64,000 nt of DNA from Funiculus sociatus GB2-C1 (GCF_039962115.1 NZ_JAMPKJ010000017.1:1-64000), one strand, 5' to 3'; positions 26,297 through 35,635 are shown, counted from the stretch's first letter. A program made the numbers and translations. The notes: generated from the letters alone by a model not told the origin.

Positions 26297-27376
26297 ATGC
26301 TTGACGCACTCATAATTCTTTTATTCATCCTAGCAGCGGCGGGAGTCGGTTTCGACGCTATAGAATTGCTACCCAGTGGCATGCTGGATCAAGTCAGCAA
26401 TCAGGACGCTTTACGCTGGGTATTCGCTGGGTTTGCCGCCATAATTGGGGGTGCATCTGGGCTGCTGGTGCAGACAACCTATCGCCGCCTAGAAAAGAAA
26501 GTCCGCGAAATGCCGATAGAGGTCATCCTGACTAGAGCAGTCGGCTTGGTGCTTGGCTTATTAATAGCAAACTTGATGCTGGCACCAGTTTTCCTGTTAC
26601 CAATGCCCTTCGATTTTGCTTTTATTAAGCCTTTGGTTGCCATTTTAGGCAGCGTGATGTTTTCCTTCTTGGGTGTCACCTTAGCAGATACCCACGGTCG
26701 TTCCTTCTTGAGGCTGATTAGTCCCCACTCAGTAGAAACGATGTTGGTATCAGAAGGAACCCTCAAGCCTGCCTCCACAAAAGTTTTGGATACCAGCAGC
26801 ATCATTGATGGTCGCATTGAAGAACTGCTGAACACTGGTTTTATAGAAGGTCAACTTTTAGTGCCGCAGTTTGTCTTGCAGGAACTGCAACAACTGGCAG
26901 ATGGTTCCAACGATATGAAGCGCATCCGGGGACGACGAGGGTTAGATATCCTGAACCGAATGAAAACAGCTTACCAAGAACGCATTGTCATCCACCCAGC
27001 GGACTATGATGAAATCGCTACGGTAGATGCTAAGTTAGTGCGTTTGACGCAAGAAATTAATGGCACGCTGTTAACCAACGATTACAATCTCAGTAAAGTT
27101 GCCACCTTGCAGAAGGTGTCTGTACTGAATATTAACGACTTGGCTCAGGCAATTAGAGCAATTTATCTGCCTGGTGACACTCTTGAGCTGAAAATTCTCA
27201 AAGGTGGCAAGGAACCCGCGCAAGGTGTTGGCTATTTGGATGATGGCACTATGGTAGTTGTGGAAGATGGTCGCGACTACGTGGGTGGTGAAGTCCGGGT
27301 GGTGGTGACAAGTGCCTTGCAAACCTCGGCGGGACGGATGATTTTTGCCAGACCCCAGGCTTCTGTTCCTGTCTAG
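26297..27376 (+). CDS. PIN/TRAM-domain membrane protein (YacL type)
   Basis: The 359-residue protein has four hydrophobic helices in the first 140 residues. A PIN nuclease domain follows (STKVLDTSSIIDGRI with the first acidic residue; LLTNDYNLSKVA near the last), and a C-terminal TRAM-like domain (GDTLELKILKGGKEPAQGVGYL). PIN/TRAM ATP-independent nuclease-like proteins of this architecture occur in cyanobacteria and Firmicutes, and their RNA target is unknown. It is followed after four bases by a small zinc-ribbon gene, so the two are probably one transcript. Confidence 0.88.
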   Translation: MLDALIILLFILAAAGVGFDAIELLPSGMLDQVSNQDALRWVFAGFAAIIGGASGLLVQTTYRRLEKKVREMPIEVILTRAVGLVLGLLIANLMLAPVFLLPMPFDFAFIKPLVAILGSVMFSFLGVTLADTHGRSFLRLISPHSVETMLVSEGTLKPASTKVLDTSSIIDGRIEELLNTGFIEGQLLVPQFVLQELQQLADGSNDMKRIRGRRGLDILNRMKTAYQERIVIHPADYDEIATVDAKLVRLTQEINGTLLTNDYNLSKVATLQKVSVLNINDLAQAIRAIYLPGDTLELKILKGGKEPAQGVGYLDDGTMVVVEDGRDYVGGEVRVVVTSALQTSAGRMIFARPQASVPV

Positions 27377-27380
27377 ACAG

Positions 27381-27566
27381 ATGTCGAGAGCCATACGAGT
27401 CAAATCATGCGACCGATGCAGCGAACCTGCATCGGTTCTTTTTCGAGTTCGTTATGATGAGTCTGAACAATGGATTTTTGTGTGCCAGCAGTGTTGGACT
27501 TCTATCAGCCAAAATAATCCATTTTACGTTTACGGCGGTACTTGGAAAGCTAGGAAAAAGGGATAG
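27381..27566 (+). CDS. Small zinc-ribbon protein
   Basis: The 61-residue protein has two C-x2-C pairs (SCDRCSEP and FVCQQCW), the pattern of a zinc ribbon. The end FYVYGGTWKARKKG recalls other cyanobacterial small proteins of unknown role. I choose the ATG at 27381, four bases after the upstream stop, over an earlier start inside the PIN/TRAM gene. Confidence 0.75.
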   Translation: MSRAIRVKSCDRCSEPASVLFRVRYDESEQWIFVCQQCWTSISQNNPFYVYGGTWKARKKG

Positions 27567-27607
27567 GGAGCGGGGATTTTATCGTGTTGAACATAGCGAT
27601 CGCGCTT

Positions 27608-28192
27608 TCAAACGGATAATACCTGTCCTGCCGTTATATTTAACTCTGGGAAAGTCCGAGAGTTAAGCCGTTCAGTCCTGGTAAATTCCGTTGTTTCATA
27701 GCATTGCTCGTTTAAAAGCAATACAGAAACCTTGGATTGACGCAAGTCTACAATCCAATACTCATAAATCCCGACTGTTTTATACTCTTCCTGCTTGGTT
27801 TTGTAATCTGTCTTTTTAGAACCAGGGCTAACTATTTCCACAGCCAGTAACGGTGCAGTTCTCAAAACAGCGGCTCTAGTCTTATCTGCTTTAACAGTAG
27901 CCCACTGCGCGGTTGTTACCACACATAAATCTGGAGTACGAGAACGTTCTTTTCCCGTTTCCGGGTTAATGCCTATATAAACTCCCACATCGCGCTTGAC
28001 TATCCACGGCTGCTGTTGTCTTGCTATTTCTGTCCTGATAGCATTTGAAAGTAAATCAATTACATCTGAATGGTCGTCCGTTGGCAATGCAACCATTGCC
28101 AGTTCGCCATCCACAAATTCATAACGATTGTCGGTTCCATCATCGTAAGTTAGGTATTCCTCAAAAGTAAGTTTTACTGGTGTTCGAGTCAT
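27608..28192 (-). CDS. Uma2-family (DUF820) putative endonuclease
   Basis: The 194-residue protein has the PD-(D/E)XK signature of the family: RTPDLCVV, then LLAVEIVSPGSKKTDYKTK with the acidic-x-x segment, and YKTVGIYEYWIVD. Uma2 genes are abundant in cyanobacteria, often in accessory positions. Their DNA-cleaving function is predicted from the fold. It lies 29 bases from the VWA gene on the same strand. Confidence 0.88.
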   Translation of the reverse strand: MTRTPVKLTFEEYLTYDDGTDNRYEFVDGELAMVALPTDDHSDVIDLLSNAIRTEIARQQQPWIVKRDVGVYIGINPETGKERSRTPDLCVVTTAQWATVKADKTRAAVLRTAPLLAVEIVSPGSKKTDYKTKQEEYKTVGIYEYWIVDLRQSKVSVLLLNEQCYETTEFTRTERLNSRTFPELNITAGQVLSV

Positions 28193-28221
28193 AACCGAAT
28201 CGCGCTTTTGAGCTTTGCGTT

Positions 28222-29463
28222 TTATTCTTGCAAAATGGTTTTAGACACGATCCGCGTCTTTTTCCTATCGGCTTCGGAGAGTTCTTCTCCTGATTGCAGG
28301 CGAGTGGCACTGGTTTGCAGAACGGTCGCGGCGCTATTGTCTCCCATTTGTAGGGCAGTTTTGGCGGCAGTTTGTAACATTGTCGCAGCACCGACGCGAT
28401 CGCCTTGTTGCAATTTCGCTTCTGCCAGTTGGGTTTGCCTATATTTCGCCAACGCCAAAATAGACTGTTGTACCTGCTGGTTGGGCGCGGGTTGGTAACT
28501 CCGGACAACATTCGCCTCGACTGGCATCATTTGGGAAAGTAACCCAGTTTGATTCTGGGTGGGATCGTCGTAACGGATTTGTACACTCGCAATATTTTGA
28601 CGACCTTCGGACAACTGGCTAACGTAAAGGTTAGCTAAGATGACTCGCGGCACATTCTTCATCAAGTCTCCCAGACGCACTACTAAGGAGTTGCCTTCTT
28701 GTTGCACTGGCAACTCAATTGTATCTGGAGCGACTTGGGCAATCGGTTTGAGTTCGGCAAGCCGTACCTTCGGCATCAGAGACAGTAGCAAGTAAGCGTT
28801 AGTTAATCCCACCGAAGAGATGCGATTAAACAATCGCCCAAACTCATCCACCGCCTGCTCTGGACGCTCAATATAAGACAGCATACCCCCCCCGGCGTCG
28901 GCAATTTTCTCCAATATGTCCTGGTTCCAGTGAGCGCCAAACCCCAACGTGTTCAACGTCAGATTGTAGCCAGTAGCTACTTGGGCAAATTTCAGACAGC
29001 GGTTGTTGTCGCCATGCTCATTTTCGCCATCGGTTAACAGGAAAACCTGGGAAACCGTTTCCTTTTTGCCCTTTGCCAGTTCTTCAATTCCCAGCTTTAG
29101 ACCCTCATCAATGGCAGTACCTCCATCAGCAGTGAGCCGATTAATCTGCTTTTTGACGTTTTCTGGGTTGTCTATGACTTGGTTAGGGACGAGGACTTTG
29201 GCTCTGTGATCGAAAGCAACCACAGAAATGCGATCGCCTGGTACGAGACGCTCCACCAGTCGTACAGCTGCCTGTTTCACCGTTTCCAAAGGGCGTCCGT
29301 TCATCGAGCCACTGTGGTCAAGAACCAAACATAAGTTTAAGGGAGCGCGACCTTCAAACTCGCTGGCGATCGCAGAAATTGAAATCTCTAGTTGACGCTG
29401 GCTACTCCCTTGAGTTGCGTCAATATTGGCATCATTCAGGGTAGGCTGTAAACCAACTCTCAT
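28222..29463 (-). CDS. VWA-domain protein
   Basis: The 413-residue protein has a von Willebrand factor A domain with an intact metal-binding MIDAS site: DHSGSMNG (DxSxS), the threonine in DGGTAIDEG, and the aspartate in LLTDGENEH. A beta-rich middle part follows, then a helical C-terminus. No signal peptide is seen, so it may work in the cytoplasm in protein complex assembly. A partner ATPase is not nearby. Confidence 0.88.
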   Translation of the reverse strand: MRVGLQPTLNDANIDATQGSSQRQLEISISAIASEFEGRAPLNLCLVLDHSGSMNGRPLETVKQAAVRLVERLVPGDRISVVAFDHRAKVLVPNQVIDNPENVKKQINRLTADGGTAIDEGLKLGIEELAKGKKETVSQVFLLTDGENEHGDNNRCLKFAQVATGYNLTLNTLGFGAHWNQDILEKIADAGGGMLSYIERPEQAVDEFGRLFNRISSVGLTNAYLLLSLMPKVRLAELKPIAQVAPDTIELPVQQEGNSLVVRLGDLMKNVPRVILANLYVSQLSEGRQNIASVQIRYDDPTQNQTGLLSQMMPVEANVVRSYQPAPNQQVQQSILALAKYRQTQLAEAKLQQGDRVGAATMLQTAAKTALQMGDNSAATVLQTSATRLQSGEELSEADRKKTRIVSKTILQE

Positions 29464-29854
29464 AACACTTGAATCCTGGCAGGAGAAGACACGATCTGAC
29501 TAACCACAACGCAAAATACCGCCGCTACGGAAAATGAACCGCAAATAGTTACAGAACTTATTTTCCACAATAGCTTGTAGCCTAACCCTGAGGAAGCACT
29601 CACCACGAAAATTACCACTCTTGGTAGAAACGCTAAACAACACGGAAAAGTGGGACAGTGGTAATTACCGATTATCCATTACTAATCTCCCATACTGGCA
29701 TCCTTAGATTCCAAATCCTTGTATCCTAAGACCGAACCTTAACCGTAAGCGGTAATGAAAGCAAAACTGCTAGAATCCAAGCAGTACGGTGAGGTACACC
29801 GGAATTTAATGTCAAATTAAAGATAGCGCCATTATTGACCGCTCATACAACGCC
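29464..29854. other. Intergenic region, divergent promoters
   Basis: This 391-base spacer separates the VWA gene and clpR, which are divergent. It has GGTAATTACC-like words near 29660 of the kind found in cyanobacterial spacers, but no gene. Confidence 0.4.
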
Positions 29855-30514
29855 ATGAACTCACCCATGAAGGCTGTTCAAGCTCCTTACTACGGCGATA
29901 ACTTCTACCGTACACCGCCACCAGATTTACCCTCCATGATATTGAAGGAGCGGATTGTCTATCTGGGAACGCCCTTGGTGCCAGAGGTAACGAAACTAAT
30001 TATCGCTCAGCTACTGTTTTTGCAGTACGAAGACCCCGAAAAACCGATCAAAATCTACATCAATTCCACTGGCACTTCGCGTTATGACGGTGAACCCGTT
30101 GGCTTTGAAACTGAAGCCTTCGCCATCTGTGACACGATGAATTACATTAAGCCGCCCATCCACACCATCTGCATCGGTTCGGCGATGGGGATGGCGGCGA
30201 TGCTACTGTCAGCTGGAACCAAAGGCTTTAGAGCTAGTCTCCCCCATGCCACGATTATCCTGCACCAGACCAAGAGCTACGCTCGCGGTCAAGCGACGGA
30301 TATTCAAATTCGCGCTAAAGAAGTGTTGGCTAATAAGGAAACGATGCTTGATATCCTATCGCGCCATACGGGTCAGCCAAAACAAAAAATCTCTAAGGAT
30401 ATGGATCGGCTCTACTACCTGACACCCCATCAAGCTGTTGAATATGGCTTGATTGACCGGGTTCTGGAGAGTAAAGCAGACTTACCAACACCGCTTCCCG
30501 CAGGCGTCATCTAA
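29855..30514 (+). CDS. clpR: ClpR, catalytically inactive Clp protease subunit
   Basis: The 219-residue protein has the ClpP fold, but the segment that holds the catalytic serine in ClpP reads ICIGSAMGMAAMLLSAG, with Gly where Ser should be. The histidine is kept in LPHATIILHQT. That is the ClpR signature; with ClpP3 it forms the mixed core of the essential cyanobacterial Clp protease. A ClpP-type insertion TGTSRYDGEPVGFE replaces the usual PGG turn. It lies 112 bases upstream of clpP3 on the same strand. Confidence 0.92.
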   Translation: MNSPMKAVQAPYYGDNFYRTPPPDLPSMILKERIVYLGTPLVPEVTKLIIAQLLFLQYEDPEKPIKIYINSTGTSRYDGEPVGFETEAFAICDTMNYIKPPIHTICIGSAMGMAAMLLSAGTKGFRASLPHATIILHQTKSYARGQATDIQIRAKEVLANKETMLDILSRHTGQPKQKISKDMDRLYYLTPHQAVEYGLIDRVLESKADLPTPLPAGVI

Positions 30515-30588
30515 AGAATTAAAAATTAAAAATTAAAAAAGGAAATGCTTCATTTTTAATTTTTAATTTTGCATTTTTAATTCTTTAG
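30511..30588. repeat. AT-rich inverted repeat between clpR and clpP3
   Basis: CTAAAGAATTAAAAAT and ATTTTTAATTCTTTAG form a perfect 16-bp inverted repeat around an AT-rich centre; the left arm overlaps the clpR stop codon. It could attenuate read-through or stabilise the RNA end. Confidence 0.55.
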
Positions 30589-30626
30589 ACACCAATTTCA
30601 AAGATTCAAAAACGGAGTTTTGTACC

Positions 30627-31220
30627 ATGCCTATTGGCTACCCTAGAGTTCCCTACCGGATGCCAGGGGGACAATATACTGATTGGATTAACATCTACGA
30701 TCGTCTTTACCGGGAACGGATTATTTTCCTGGGTGAAGACGTGGACGATGAACTGGCTAACCAGATTGTTGCTGTGATGCTCTATCTGGATTCAGAAGAT
30801 CCAGGTAAGGACATCTACCTCTATATCAATTCTCCTGGTGGTGTAATCACATCTGGCATGGCTATTTATGACACCATGCAGCACATTAAATCTGATGTGG
30901 TGACAATTTGTGTGGGCTTAGCTGCGTCGATGGGTTCTTTTCTGTTGGCAGCTGGCACAAAAGGCAAACGCCTTGCTTTGCCTCACTCGCGAATTATGAT
31001 CCACCAACCCTCCGGCGGTACGCGGGGACAAGCCACAGATATTCAAATCGAGGCTAAGGAAATTCTGCGGATTCGTCACCAACTGAACCAGATTTATGCT
31101 GACAGAACAGGTCAATCCATCGAAAAAATCGAGAAAGACATGGATCGTGACTTTTTCCTATCTGCTCAAGAAGCTAAGGAATACGGTTTGATTGACCGCG
31201 TGATTGAAGAACGTCTGTAA
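30627..31220 (+). CDS. clpP: ATP-dependent Clp protease proteolytic subunit ClpP3
   Basis: The 197-residue protein has the complete Ser-His-Asp set: Ser in [14 protein letters not shown], His in [14 protein letters not shown], and the Asp in the DMDRDFFLS segment. The start with [20 protein letters not shown] and its place after clpR identify it as the ClpP3-type subunit rather than ClpP1 or ClpP2. A sequence CGGAG lies at a suitable distance before the ATG. A hairpin follows right after the stop. Confidence 0.93.
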   Translation: MPIGYPRVPYRMPGGQYTDWINIYDRLYRERIIFLGEDVDDELANQIVAVMLYLDSEDPGKDIYLYINSPGGVITSGMAIYDTMQHIKSDVVTICVGLAASMGSFLLAAGTKGKRLALPHSRIMIHQPSGGTRGQATDIQIEAKEILRIRHQLNQIYADRTGQSIEKIEKDMDRDFFLSAQEAKEYGLIDRVIEERL

Positions 31221-31223
31221 TAA

Positions 31224-31253
31224 GTAGAGACGCGATGCTCCTCGCGTCTCTAC
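31224..31253 (+). terminator. Hairpin after clpP3
   Basis: A perfect 12-bp stem GTAGAGACGCGA / TCGCGTCTCTAC with a six-base loop starts three bases after the clpP3 stop. No T run follows, so it may also be a repeat of the GTAGAGACG type. Confidence 0.55.
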
Positions 31254-31309
31254 AATGGCAATGGAAACTATAAACAAAAATTGGAAGAAGATAGTTAAAG
31301 ATACCTCTG

Positions 31310-31918
31310 ATGAACCTCGCAGATTGTTACCGATTGTTGGGGTTAGGCTCAGGGGCATCTTTTGCAGAAATTAAAGCGTCTTATCGGCGTTTGGCACGAA
31401 AGTATCATCCTGATGCAAATCCTGGCAATCGCCAAGCTCAAGATAAGTTTATTGAGTTGACTGAGGCTTACAAGTTCCTTCTCGGCGTGGTGCAAACGTC
31501 GGAAACCCAAGAGGAGGAATCAAGCCAACAAGAGACAGTCGGAGAAACGCCACCTCAACCAACCGTCACCAAGATTACTCGCAAGGAGACGCAACTGCCA
31601 AAGACTCCCCAGTTGTCACAAATAGATCAACAACTGAAGTGGAGTTCTTATCAGCAGTTGCAACAGTTGCTGAAATATCGCCGTTTTGCGCGAGCGATCG
31701 CTCTGATTGAAGGACTCGCTCAACGTCTACCACAAGATCCGGAAGTTCGTCAGTGGCAAGCGATCGCATATCAACAGTGGGGTCGTCAACTAATCGCTGA
31801 AAAGCAACTTGATAAGGCAAGAATTTATCTAAAAAAAGCCTTGAAAACTGACCCCCACAACCGTTCCCTCTGGGCTGAGGTTGAGCGAGATTTTCGCCGC
31901 CTAGAGCAGCTTTTTTGA
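31310..31918 (+). CDS. J-domain protein with TPR-like C-terminus
   Basis: The 202-residue protein opens with a J domain (residues 4-68), including the HPD motif in RKYHPDANPG. It is therefore expected to stimulate an Hsp70 partner. A polar linker (about 70-115) leads to a helical region with two TPR-like repeats (about 125-200). It lacks the Gly/Phe and zinc domains of DnaJ itself. It ends 8 bases from the oppositely oriented kinase gene. Confidence 0.85.
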   Translation: MNLADCYRLLGLGSGASFAEIKASYRRLARKYHPDANPGNRQAQDKFIELTEAYKFLLGVVQTSETQEEESSQQETVGETPPQPTVTKITRKETQLPKTPQLSQIDQQLKWSSYQQLQQLLKYRRFARAIALIEGLAQRLPQDPEVRQWQAIAYQQWGRQLIAEKQLDKARIYLKKALKTDPHNRSLWAEVERDFRRLEQLF

Positions 31919-31926
31919 ATCTTTAT

Positions 31927-34362
31927 TTATTTTTTGCAATTCTCTAAGCTGTTAGCTTTCGGTGGGGGATAGTTCACAGGTACAAAAATGTAACTATCAG
32001 TTGAGCAATTAGCTCGAACTACTTTAACCAAAGTAGAAATAGGCTCATTGCGATCGCCACCTCGAAAACTAATCGTCCCTGTAGCTCCTTGGGCTTTAAA
32101 GTTTTTGTCTGCTAAGGCTTGTTGCAAACTAACACGGCTCGGTGATGATTGTTTTTCTAAAGCTATTATCAGCGCACGAGTAGCATCATAAGCCGTAGCT
32201 GTGCGCCAACTTACATCACCTTTCCATAAATTCCTAGCCGCTTGAGGAAATTCTGGGTTTTCATTGCTTTCTAAATGATGCCATGTTACAACCACCACAA
32301 AGCGGTCTAAAGCATCTTTTCCTAACAGCAGTAAAGTATCAGGACTGTAGAGGGTATTACCTCCAACTATCCAAGAACTACCTTGATTAGCTTTGATCAA
32401 CCTTAAAGTATTGGGAATAGCAAAAGTAGTGGTTCCACCATCGGGAAATACACCCAACGCTGTAACTCCTTCCTTGCGTACTTGAGCGATCGCAGCACCC
32501 GCATTAAACAGAGGGTTAGATAGATCAAATTCCTTCACAACTTTGCCGCCACTAGCTTTAAAGCTAATAAGAAATTGCTCTCGTAGAGAACGGCTAAAAT
32601 TACTCCCAGGAGCGTAAAAAACGGCTGTTTGTTGGTCACGAGATTGAGCTAGTAAGTAGCTTGCTAAATATTGGGCAGCCACTCGCGTATTCGGTATAGT
32701 ACGAAAGAAAACGTGATTGGGAATATCGCCCCAGCGTGAAAGTTCTTCTGATGTGCTACCAGGGGAAATTACTACCAATTTATATTCTTGATAAACAGGC
32801 ACAGCTGCCAGCGTCACTTCACTTGCATAATGACCGACAACTGCTAGAATATCCCCTCTTTTCACCAGTTTATTGGCAACTTCGTGAGCTTGTTTAGGGT
32901 TATTTGCATCATCGGCAATTAACACTTTAAGACCAATACCATTAATCTTTTTTCCCTGATTTATTTCATTTTGGGATTGGGCGACTCCTCGCATCATCTC
33001 CATTGCTGTGTCTGAACTCTTGCCTATGGGAGCAACAACCGCAATAGTGTAAGCTTTTTGGTTTCCAAGTTGGGCATTATTCAGATAAATCAAAGTTTCA
33101 GGATCGCTTGGTTGTTCTTCCCGTGCCTTTTTTAATAAGCTGACAGCTTCAGCATACTTACCCTCTTTGATTTTTTGCACTCCCTGTTGTTTAAACGATA
33201 CTTCAGAATCGGGAACTAAAACTTCTTCTCCACAACTTAAATTGTCCCCGATAATTTTATCGCAAGCCTTGGGTCGGTTTATTAAATAAATTATTGCTGG
33301 TATTACCGACAGTAAAATTGCACCAGATAAAATTGCCAGTGTAAGTTTTTTGTTTCGCGGTTTAAAAAGCGTTGTAGTTTCCTCATTTATATTATTACTG
33401 CTAGGAGGAATTAGGGGCTTTCGGGAAGGTTGCATAAGCTGAAAGCTGCTACTGGTTCGTTTCTCAATTTGTTTTAACCGTTGCAAAATTTCGTGTGAAT
33501 TTCTCGGACGCTTTGTTGAGTATGGAGGTAAGGGAGCCATCATGTCATCAATCAAATCTGCTAAGTTTGGCAAAACTTGTGGCGCTTTGTTTCGCCAAAT
33601 TAAGCGGCCCGTCTCGCTGTCTTCAGGCAGCAAATCGGGAGATATCCCTGTGACCAAATGAACAAAAGTTCGCCCCAAAGCATAAAAATCAGATGCACGA
33701 ACAGCTCTGCCATTTACTTGTTCTGGAGGCGTGTAACCACGGGAAATAATTACTGTGCAGCCTTTTCCTTGTAAGTTATGCAAGTAGGTTTCTGTAGCTT
33801 CTCGTACTGCACCAAAATCAATCAAGACCAATTGATTGTCAGGTTGCAGCATAATATTAGACGGCTTAATATCTCGATGAAAATAATTGTGTTGATGTAT
33901 CTTGTTTAAGATTTCTGTTATTTGTTTTAACCAGTCGCAAGCTTGCGGTTGGGTGATGGGTTTGTTGTTTTGATTCAACCAGTCTCTCAAATTGCTTCCT
34001 TCAATTTTCTCCATTACCAGACAATGCAATGGCTTGTTGCTATTTACAATATCAATTTTGAAGTATCCATCTGACTCGACTCTGGGAATACCTTGATAAT
34101 TCAGCTGCTTTAGTACCTCTGCTTCCCGCTGAAATAGGCAGATTGCCTTATCGCAATCAATGTGCAAAACTTTCAGGACTTTTCGCGTACCTCCGCGACA
34201 CGTATCCTCCACCTCAAAGGTGTGAGCAAAGCCTCCTTTGTCCAGACGTTTAATTACTCGATACCGTCCTGTAACTAAGATTTCTGTCCCACAGCTAGGA
34301 CAAGCGAGTTGATTCGCAGGATTATCGAAATGAAGGCAGGTGGGATTGATGCAATAACTCAC
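31927..34362 (-). CDS. Ser/Thr kinase fused to an extracytoplasmic ligand-binding domain
   Basis: The 811-residue protein begins with a zinc ribbon (C4, C9, C21, C24), then a full Ser/Thr kinase domain: glycine loop LDKGGFAHTF, catalytic loop FHRDIKPSNIML and LIDFGAVRE. One membrane helix (LAILSGAILLSVIPAIIYLI) separates it from a TPR-like segment (GKYAEAVSLLKKAREEQPS) and a periplasmic-binding domain of the branched-chain amino acid/amide receptor type (Peripla_BP_6). The protein is thus a receptor kinase: ligand outside, kinase inside. The zinc ribbon and kinase resemble those of the kinase at 48315, and the outer part resembles the protein at 49794. No permease gene is nearby. Confidence 0.9.
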   Translation of the reverse strand: MSYCINPTCLHFDNPANQLACPSCGTEILVTGRYRVIKRLDKGGFAHTFEVEDTCRGGTRKVLKVLHIDCDKAICLFQREAEVLKQLNYQGIPRVESDGYFKIDIVNSNKPLHCLVMEKIEGSNLRDWLNQNNKPITQPQACDWLKQITEILNKIHQHNYFHRDIKPSNIMLQPDNQLVLIDFGAVREATETYLHNLQGKGCTVIISRGYTPPEQVNGRAVRASDFYALGRTFVHLVTGISPDLLPEDSETGRLIWRNKAPQVLPNLADLIDDMMAPLPPYSTKRPRNSHEILQRLKQIEKRTSSSFQLMQPSRKPLIPPSSNNINEETTTLFKPRNKKLTLAILSGAILLSVIPAIIYLINRPKACDKIIGDNLSCGEEVLVPDSEVSFKQQGVQKIKEGKYAEAVSLLKKAREEQPSDPETLIYLNNAQLGNQKAYTIAVVAPIGKSSDTAMEMMRGVAQSQNEINQGKKINGIGLKVLIADDANNPKQAHEVANKLVKRGDILAVVGHYASEVTLAAVPVYQEYKLVVISPGSTSEELSRWGDIPNHVFFRTIPNTRVAAQYLASYLLAQSRDQQTAVFYAPGSNFSRSLREQFLISFKASGGKVVKEFDLSNPLFNAGAAIAQVRKEGVTALGVFPDGGTTTFAIPNTLRLIKANQGSSWIVGGNTLYSPDTLLLLGKDALDRFVVVVTWHHLESNENPEFPQAARNLWKGDVSWRTATAYDATRALIIALEKQSSPSRVSLQQALADKNFKAQGATGTISFRGGDRNEPISTLVKVVRANCSTDSYIFVPVNYPPPKANSLENCKK

Positions 34363-34890
34363 GACGAATACACCATCCCGATTAAAGTGGGAATGTTATA
34401 GTATTATAGTTGCTGGCGCAAAGTAAGTTAATTTCTTAAATAATCGTTTAATTAAAGTTCCTTATAACATACTTTTCCCAACTGATGGAAGTGTGAAAAT
34501 AGCTCCGTTGCTTTCAGGAGAGCTTTTAGCTCAGGGAATAACGTCCTAATGGTTGGATGGCTGAGCTTATGTTGGTGGAAAATTATAGTTAAAAATTATC
34601 CTTTACTTGAGATATTGAATTCGTCTGACAATAATTTTGTCCTAAATATTTGCCAAGCTTCTGTATGATTTAGATTGGTCTAAGAGGAAAGGACGAACCT
34701 GTATATCTCCCTACACTATTGCAAAAATCCCAGCGATCGCATTCTTAATGAAGGTTGTAGTAGATGCTCCCTCGCTGGCGCTCCATCCCTCTATACTAAC
34801 TACTACCCAGTGGTTACTAAGGCGCGATCGCGTAAGCTAAAATTAGCGCGATCGCGCTAATCTAATGACAATCGAAGAGCATCAGTTCCT
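34363..34890. other. Intergenic region with HIP1 sites
   Basis: This spacer between the divergent kinase and moaD genes holds a cluster of GCGATCGC-type sites (34733, 34823 and 34850 area), a TAGTAGATGCTCCC repeat word near 34762 and no gene. Confidence 0.45.
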
Positions 34891-35151
34891 ATGTCCCAAA
34901 AAGCGATCGCTATTACCGTCAAATTATTCGCCGCCTATCAAGAAGCCTATGGAGTTTCGGAACTGTCGCGAGAATTTCCGCCAAATACACCCGTCAAAGC
35001 AGTGCTAGATAGTTTCATGGCTGAGCATCCAGAACTCAACAAATGGCGCGAATTTACCCGCTTCGGTGTAAATCTCCAATTCGTTGATCCAGATACCATT
35101 ATCCAAGATGGTGATGAAGTTGTGCTGATTCCACCTGTCAGCGGCGGCTGA
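34891..35151 (+). CDS. MoaD/ThiS-family sulfur carrier
   Basis: The 86-residue protein has a beta-grasp pattern and ends in PPVSGG, the diglycine tail that is adenylated and thiocarboxylated in MoaD and related carriers. It could serve molybdopterin synthase, but no moaE or moeB is in the window, so the pathway is inferred only from the family. The ATG at 34891 is the natural start. A strong terminator follows. Confidence 0.85.
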   Translation: MSQKAIAITVKLFAAYQEAYGVSELSREFPPNTPVKAVLDSFMAEHPELNKWREFTRFGVNLQFVDPDTIIQDGDEVVLIPPVSGG

Positions 35152-35177
35152 CCCGATGCAAGGATTTTGGATTAATC

Positions 35178-35215
35178 AAACGAAAAGACGCGATGTTTCT
35201 CGCGTCTTTTCGTTT
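35178..35215 (+). terminator. Strong hairpin terminator after moaD
   Basis: AAACGAAAAGACGCGA and TCGCGTCTTTTCGTTT form a perfect 16-bp stem with a six-base loop. The symmetric A/T tracts make it likely to work in both directions. Confidence 0.75.
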
Positions 35216-35270
35216 AGCCTCGCATTGTCTGAGCTTGATAGATTAGGTTAGGTCGCTAAGTGTTGGCTTT

Positions 35271-35428
35271 TAGAGGATGTCTGAAAAGTCATAATCGAGA
35301 CGCTTAAACGGTCGAGATCCCCCTTGCATCCCCGTTTTCAAGGGGGAATAAGACTTGATTCTCCCCCCTTGAAAAGGGGAGCTGGGGGGGATCAAGCTAA
35401 CTTTTGACACTTGTGAGACATCCTCTTA
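35271..35428. mobile_element. MITE-like element
   Basis: The element of about 158 bases is bounded by inverted ends: left TAGAGGATGTCTGAAAAGT, right (reverse complement) TAAGAGGATGTCTCACAAGT. The ends share AGAGGATGTCT exactly, and a TA is present at each outer edge. The inside has a second inverted repeat of CCCCCTTG / CAAGGGGG type. No transposase is encoded, so it would have been moved in trans. The ends resemble those of IS5/IS630-type elements, from memory. Confidence 0.7.
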
Positions 35429-35437
35429 GGCAACGCA

Positions 35438-35635
35438 TTAGTTAACAACAGTTGTATTGATGGGAGTAGTCGTTTCCGAAAGCTGAGGTTGCTCGGCTAT
35501 AATCGCATTACCCAGCAGGACGGCGATAACGATCATTATTCCAAAACCAAACCCGCCAAGGGCAGGCTCACGGCGCTGATTGCAGCAGCAGCATGACTGT
35601 TGAGAGAAAGAGTCGGATCTGCAAGAACATGGCAT
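35438..35635 (-). CDS. Cys-rich single-TM mini-protein
   Basis: The 65-residue protein starts at the ATG at 35635, which has an excellent ribosome-binding site (GGAGGTG, nine bases upstream). The N-terminus MPCSCRSDSFSQQSCCCC has six cysteines, four of them consecutive. A membrane helix follows (FGFGIMIVIAVLLGNAII), then a short polar tail. The arrangement suggests a metal- or cluster-binding patch on one membrane face, but this is inference. The MITE-like element ends 10 bases downstream of the stop. Confidence 0.55.
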   Translation of the reverse strand: MPCSCRSDSFSQQSCCCCNQRREPALGGFGFGIMIVIAVLLGNAIIAEQPQLSETTTPINTTVVN

